Below, one piece after another: positions 61,947 to 64,000 of a stretch of DNA of 64,000 bases (position 1 is the first letter of the stretch; the number at the start of each line of letters is the position of its first letter). The DNA comes from a bacterium (lineage in GTDB: Bacteria; Planctomycetota; Planctomycetia; Pirellulales; Pirellulaceae): positions 682,001 to 746,000 of the forward strand of contig WGNR01000012.1 in NCBI GenBank assembly GCA_016124445.1. Reading direction: 5' to 3'. A program made the position numbers and the translations under genes. The notes under the pieces were generated by a model. The model was given only the letters and a program-made list of their open reading frames with translations, searched no databases and was not told where the DNA came from.

Positions 61947-62147
61947 ATGAACGGTCTTCAATACGATGGTTGTAAAAACGCGTTGGCACTGGCGAACGAG
62001 CAATTTGAAGCCGAAATGCGGCGGTTGAAAGATGCCTTAGCTCAAGCAACTTCTCCCGAAGCCGAAGACGCGATCCAGCAACAAATGAGACAATGCGAGG
62101 CTCGGCACCGCGATCAGATCTCTTCTCTGCAGCGTTCCGTTTTCTAA
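61947..62147 (+). CDS. Small helical protein of unknown function
   Basis: A 66-residue protein from ATG 61947 with GGAG 8 bases upstream; the frame is open to 61860 but that start has no site. The sequence is a charged helix pair (LALANEQFEAEMRRLKDALAQ, EAEDAIQQQMRQCEARHRDQISSLQR), suggesting a coiled-coil dimer. No family is recognised. It lies upstream of the DUF3592 pair, with 139 bases between. Confidence 0.6.
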   Translation: MNGLQYDGCKNALALANEQFEAEMRRLKDALAQATSPEAEDAIQQQMRQCEARHRDQISSLQRSVF

Positions 62148-62286
62148 CACACCTTGCAGATGACTATCTCCCACGCCGTTTTCGAAATTCTGGGCAACAT
62201 TGGCGGTTGGTGGTCGAATAGACTAGCAAACCAGCTTCATCGCTGTGTGAAGTAACTTTGCTGGCTCCTTGGAAAACGACATTCTC

Positions 62287-62811
62287 ATGCCCAAACTCGG
62301 GACCATTCTGGTCGCAACTCTCTTTATCGGGGTCGGCGTTGTTGGTGTGGGATACGGAATCAGCGAAGTCGCAAACGCATCCGCTTCAAACGATTGGCCA
62401 ACAGTCGACGGCAAAGTGGTTGAGTGCACCCTGGATGAATTTGTTCGAGAAACTCGGACGAACTGGGAATGCAAAGTCCGGTATACCTACGAGGTTGGCG
62501 GAAAGCAGTATCAAGGAGATCGGATTGCCTTTGGTTATCAGTCTACCAACGGCAAAGAAATGCACGCAGCGATTGAAGACAAGCTGAGTCAGGCAAATCA
62601 GGTTGAAGTCCACTACGACCCCGACAATCCCAGTCGGAGTAGCCTGAGCGTGGGAATCCACAAAGCGACCTGGGTCCCATTATTAGGCGGTTTGATGTGG
62701 CTGAGTATCTGTATCGCAGGATGTGGTCTTTATTTCTGCATGAGCCCTGGCGAGAAACTGTCTGACCGCATTGGCAAATGGAACGATCGGAAACTCGGTG
62801 AAGACAGGTAG
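62287..62811 (+). CDS. DUF3592 membrane protein 1
   Basis: A 174-residue protein. ATG 62287 is used; a TTG start six codons upstream is possible. A membrane helix at the N-terminus (ILVATLFIGVGVVGVGYGI) is followed by the DUF3592 beta domain: WPTVDGKVVECTLDE, NWECKVRYTYEVGGKQYQGDRIAFGY, QVEVHYDPDNPSRSSL. A second helix lies near 135-160 (LLGGLMWLSICIAGCGLYFCM). DUF3592 proteins are widespread two-helix envelope proteins with no assigned function. It is followed after 12 bases by a paralog, evidence of a tandem duplication. Confidence 0.85.
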   Translation: MPKLGTILVATLFIGVGVVGVGYGISEVANASASNDWPTVDGKVVECTLDEFVRETRTNWECKVRYTYEVGGKQYQGDRIAFGYQSTNGKEMHAAIEDKLSQANQVEVHYDPDNPSRSSLSVGIHKATWVPLLGGLMWLSICIAGCGLYFCMSPGEKLSDRIGKWNDRKLGEDR

Positions 62812-62823
62812 CGAGGAAGAATC

Positions 62824-63336
62824 ATGAATTACCTGATCGCCATTGGTTTTATCAGCGTGTTCCTGTTGATTGCGATGGCCTGTGTCATTTACAGCATGCG
62901 ACAGTTAATTACCGGTTGGCGCTCGCTGAAGTGGAGTTCGGTTCCGGGGGTTTTCGTCGATGGAAGAATCGAGAAGACGGAACATCGCAGCAAGAACGGA
63001 AACAAGACCTTTTATGAAGTCTGCGTGGCCTATAAGTACAAGGTCGCTGGTCAAACCTTTCGCGGCAATGTGATCACACCAGGCTACGCCGGAACGACCG
63101 ATCTCGAGGAGGAAACGCGTTTGCTTGAATGGCTTCAGTCGACGCCAAGCTTTCAGGTTTTTCACGATCCGCTTCATCCCGAAAAAAGTGTCCTTGTTCC
63201 GGGCATCGATCGGGGAATGTTCACTTACATGTTGGTCGGTGTGATTCTACTGCTGGCCGCGATTGGAATTGGAACGTCAAACTATCTCCTCAATTTTGGG
63301 GAGTCGGACCTGTTGCAGAGTATTGTCACGCGGTAA
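62824..63336 (+). CDS. DUF3592 membrane protein 2
   Basis: A 170-residue paralog of the preceding protein with GAGGAAG before ATG 62824. The N-terminal helix (LIAIGFISVFLLIAMACVIYSM) is followed by WSSVPGVFVDGRIEKTEHRS, YEVCVAYKYKVAGQTFRGNVI, a DPLHPEKSVLVPG loop equivalent to the DPDNPSRSSL loop of the first copy, and a C-terminal helix (FTYMLVGVILLLAAIGIG). The copies have diverged strongly, so the duplication is old. They probably form a membrane pair. Function unknown. Confidence 0.85.
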   Translation: MNYLIAIGFISVFLLIAMACVIYSMRQLITGWRSLKWSSVPGVFVDGRIEKTEHRSKNGNKTFYEVCVAYKYKVAGQTFRGNVITPGYAGTTDLEEETRLLEWLQSTPSFQVFHDPLHPEKSVLVPGIDRGMFTYMLVGVILLLAAIGIGTSNYLLNFGESDLLQSIVTR

Positions 63337-63592
63337 CCGACACCGTTGATGAAGAAACGAAACCTTGGTAGTCCGTTCGACATGTCATGCTGTCATCAAT
63401 CAGGCCGATTCCTATATGGCCATTTGACCTATCAAACCCACTGAAATGGTGGCCATCTATTCCTGGGTCCAGCCATCCCGATACACTGAGAGCAGTGCTA
63501 CAATGGTAGTGTGGTGATGGAGGCCTTGGAGCAGGGTACCGATTTCCGATCGATCCTCCGTCGAACAATACTCTCGGGCAGGAACCAGAATC

Positions 63593-64000
63593 ATGATTCG
63601 CAGCGCTCTTTTGGCTCTCGACAACTCTCCCTCGAGTCAAACCGCCCTGGACATGGCGATCGCATTTTGTCAGCGATACGCAGCCCAGGCCGATGGCAAG
63701 ATTGATGAAATCCACCTGTCTGGGGTCGCCGTTGTCGACATTCCCGGAATCAAGGCTCCAACCAGCGTGCCTCTAGGCGCAGTCACCTACAAAAAGCATC
63801 GCGACGATACGCTGATCCAAGATGCCAAGGATCGTGCCGAGGGAATCCTCAAAAGCTTCGAAGAGCGATGCCAAAGTGCGGGGATTCCTCACACCGCAAT
63901 CCATAGCGAAGGTCTTCCCTACGAACAGATCGAACGGCATGCCTTGCGTCACGATGTGATCCTGATCGGGCGCGATACCAACTTTCATTACGAGACCAGC
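63593..64000 (+). CDS. Universal stress protein-like, truncated by the window end
   Basis: The first 136 residues of a longer protein; ATG 63593 has AGGAA upstream. It opens SALLALDNSPSSQTALDMAI, the UspA-type first strand and helix. IDEIHLSGVAVVDIPG follows, then a region with VPLGAVTYKKHRDDTLIQDAKDRAEGI and a helix ending FEERCQSAGI. IHSEGLPYEQIERHALRHDVILIGRD follows, where the ILIGRD strand corresponds to the Usp nucleotide-binding region. Usp proteins bind ATP or AMP and protect cells during stress. The end and domain number are outside the window. Confidence 0.75.
   Translation, partial: MIRSALLALDNSPSSQTALDMAIAFCQRYAAQADGKIDEIHLSGVAVVDIPGIKAPTSVPLGAVTYKKHRDDTLIQDAKDRAEGILKSFEERCQSAGIPHTAIHSEGLPYEQIERHALRHDVILIGRDTNFHYETS

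Overview
The window looks like chromosomal DNA from a planctomycete, most likely the Pirellulaceae (Blastopirellula/Bremerella/Rhodopirellula type). The evidence is gene content: a DUF1559 pseudopilin-like protein paired with a small lipoprotein, a DUF1080 protein, a leucine-rich-repeat protein with the N-terminal FSLRAML membrane motif common in this phylum, short N-terminal NPF/DPF signatures, and a mosaic of small operons separated by hairpin terminators. I found no tRNA, rRNA, CRISPR array, transposase or integrase. Naming the lineage is inference, because there is no 16S gene here.

Layout. 1-165: tail of an unknown gene. 192-4178: minus-strand tandem array of five paralogous multi-pass membrane proteins, the last broken by an in-frame stop. 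4403-6658: S9/DPP-IV-type peptidase. 6708-12253: a membrane protein, then an ABC exporter operon (ATPase, FtsX-type permease, periplasmic adaptor). 12684-18308: GNAT-like protein, IF-1, a large secreted protein, diaminopimelate decarboxylase and a CYTH protein. 18318-23399: SpoIIE-type phosphatase, a DUF1444 fusion and a class III nucleotide cyclase. 23560-29415: OxyR, a secreted TPR protein, a repeat-tailed small protein, the glutamine amidotransferase PabA/TrpG and MoeA. 29568-33294: SnoaL-like protein, lipoprotein N-acyltransferase, and a coiled-coil membrane protein overlapping a 51-residue membrane protein. 33361-39573: small protein, FixJ-type regulator, Tyr-rich YYAP-repeat secreted protein, DUF1080 protein, alpha/beta hydrolase, unknown protein and an RRM RNA-binding protein. 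40004-43018: three related FliL-like lipoproteins and ScpB with a very acidic tail. 43202-46879: P3A-type proton ATPase, then a PAAR protein with an unknown partner gene. 47100-52632: LRR protein, an operon of two SPFH proteins plus a small membrane protein, and a GT39-type glycosyltransferase. 52930-58980: DUF1559/lipoprotein pair, then a minus-strand run of an intradiol dioxygenase, an EF-hand/LTxxQ protein, a membrane-anchored protein and a TolC-type protein. 59137-64000: DHFR-family protein, large unknown membrane protein, small coiled-coil protein, tandem DUF3592 pair and the start of a universal stress protein.

How the genes fit together. Much of the window concerns the cell envelope: an ABC exporter with adaptor (a TolC-type channel is encoded separately), lipoprotein maturation (Lnt) together with several lipoproteins, SPFH scaffolds, and secreted repeat proteins. 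Signalling genes cluster loosely at 17.8-23.4 kb (CYTH, PP2C/SpoIIE, class III cyclase). The least explained parts are the five-copy array, the FliL-like lipoprotein trio, the PAAR-linked gene, the SPFH operon and the EF-hand/intradiol pair.
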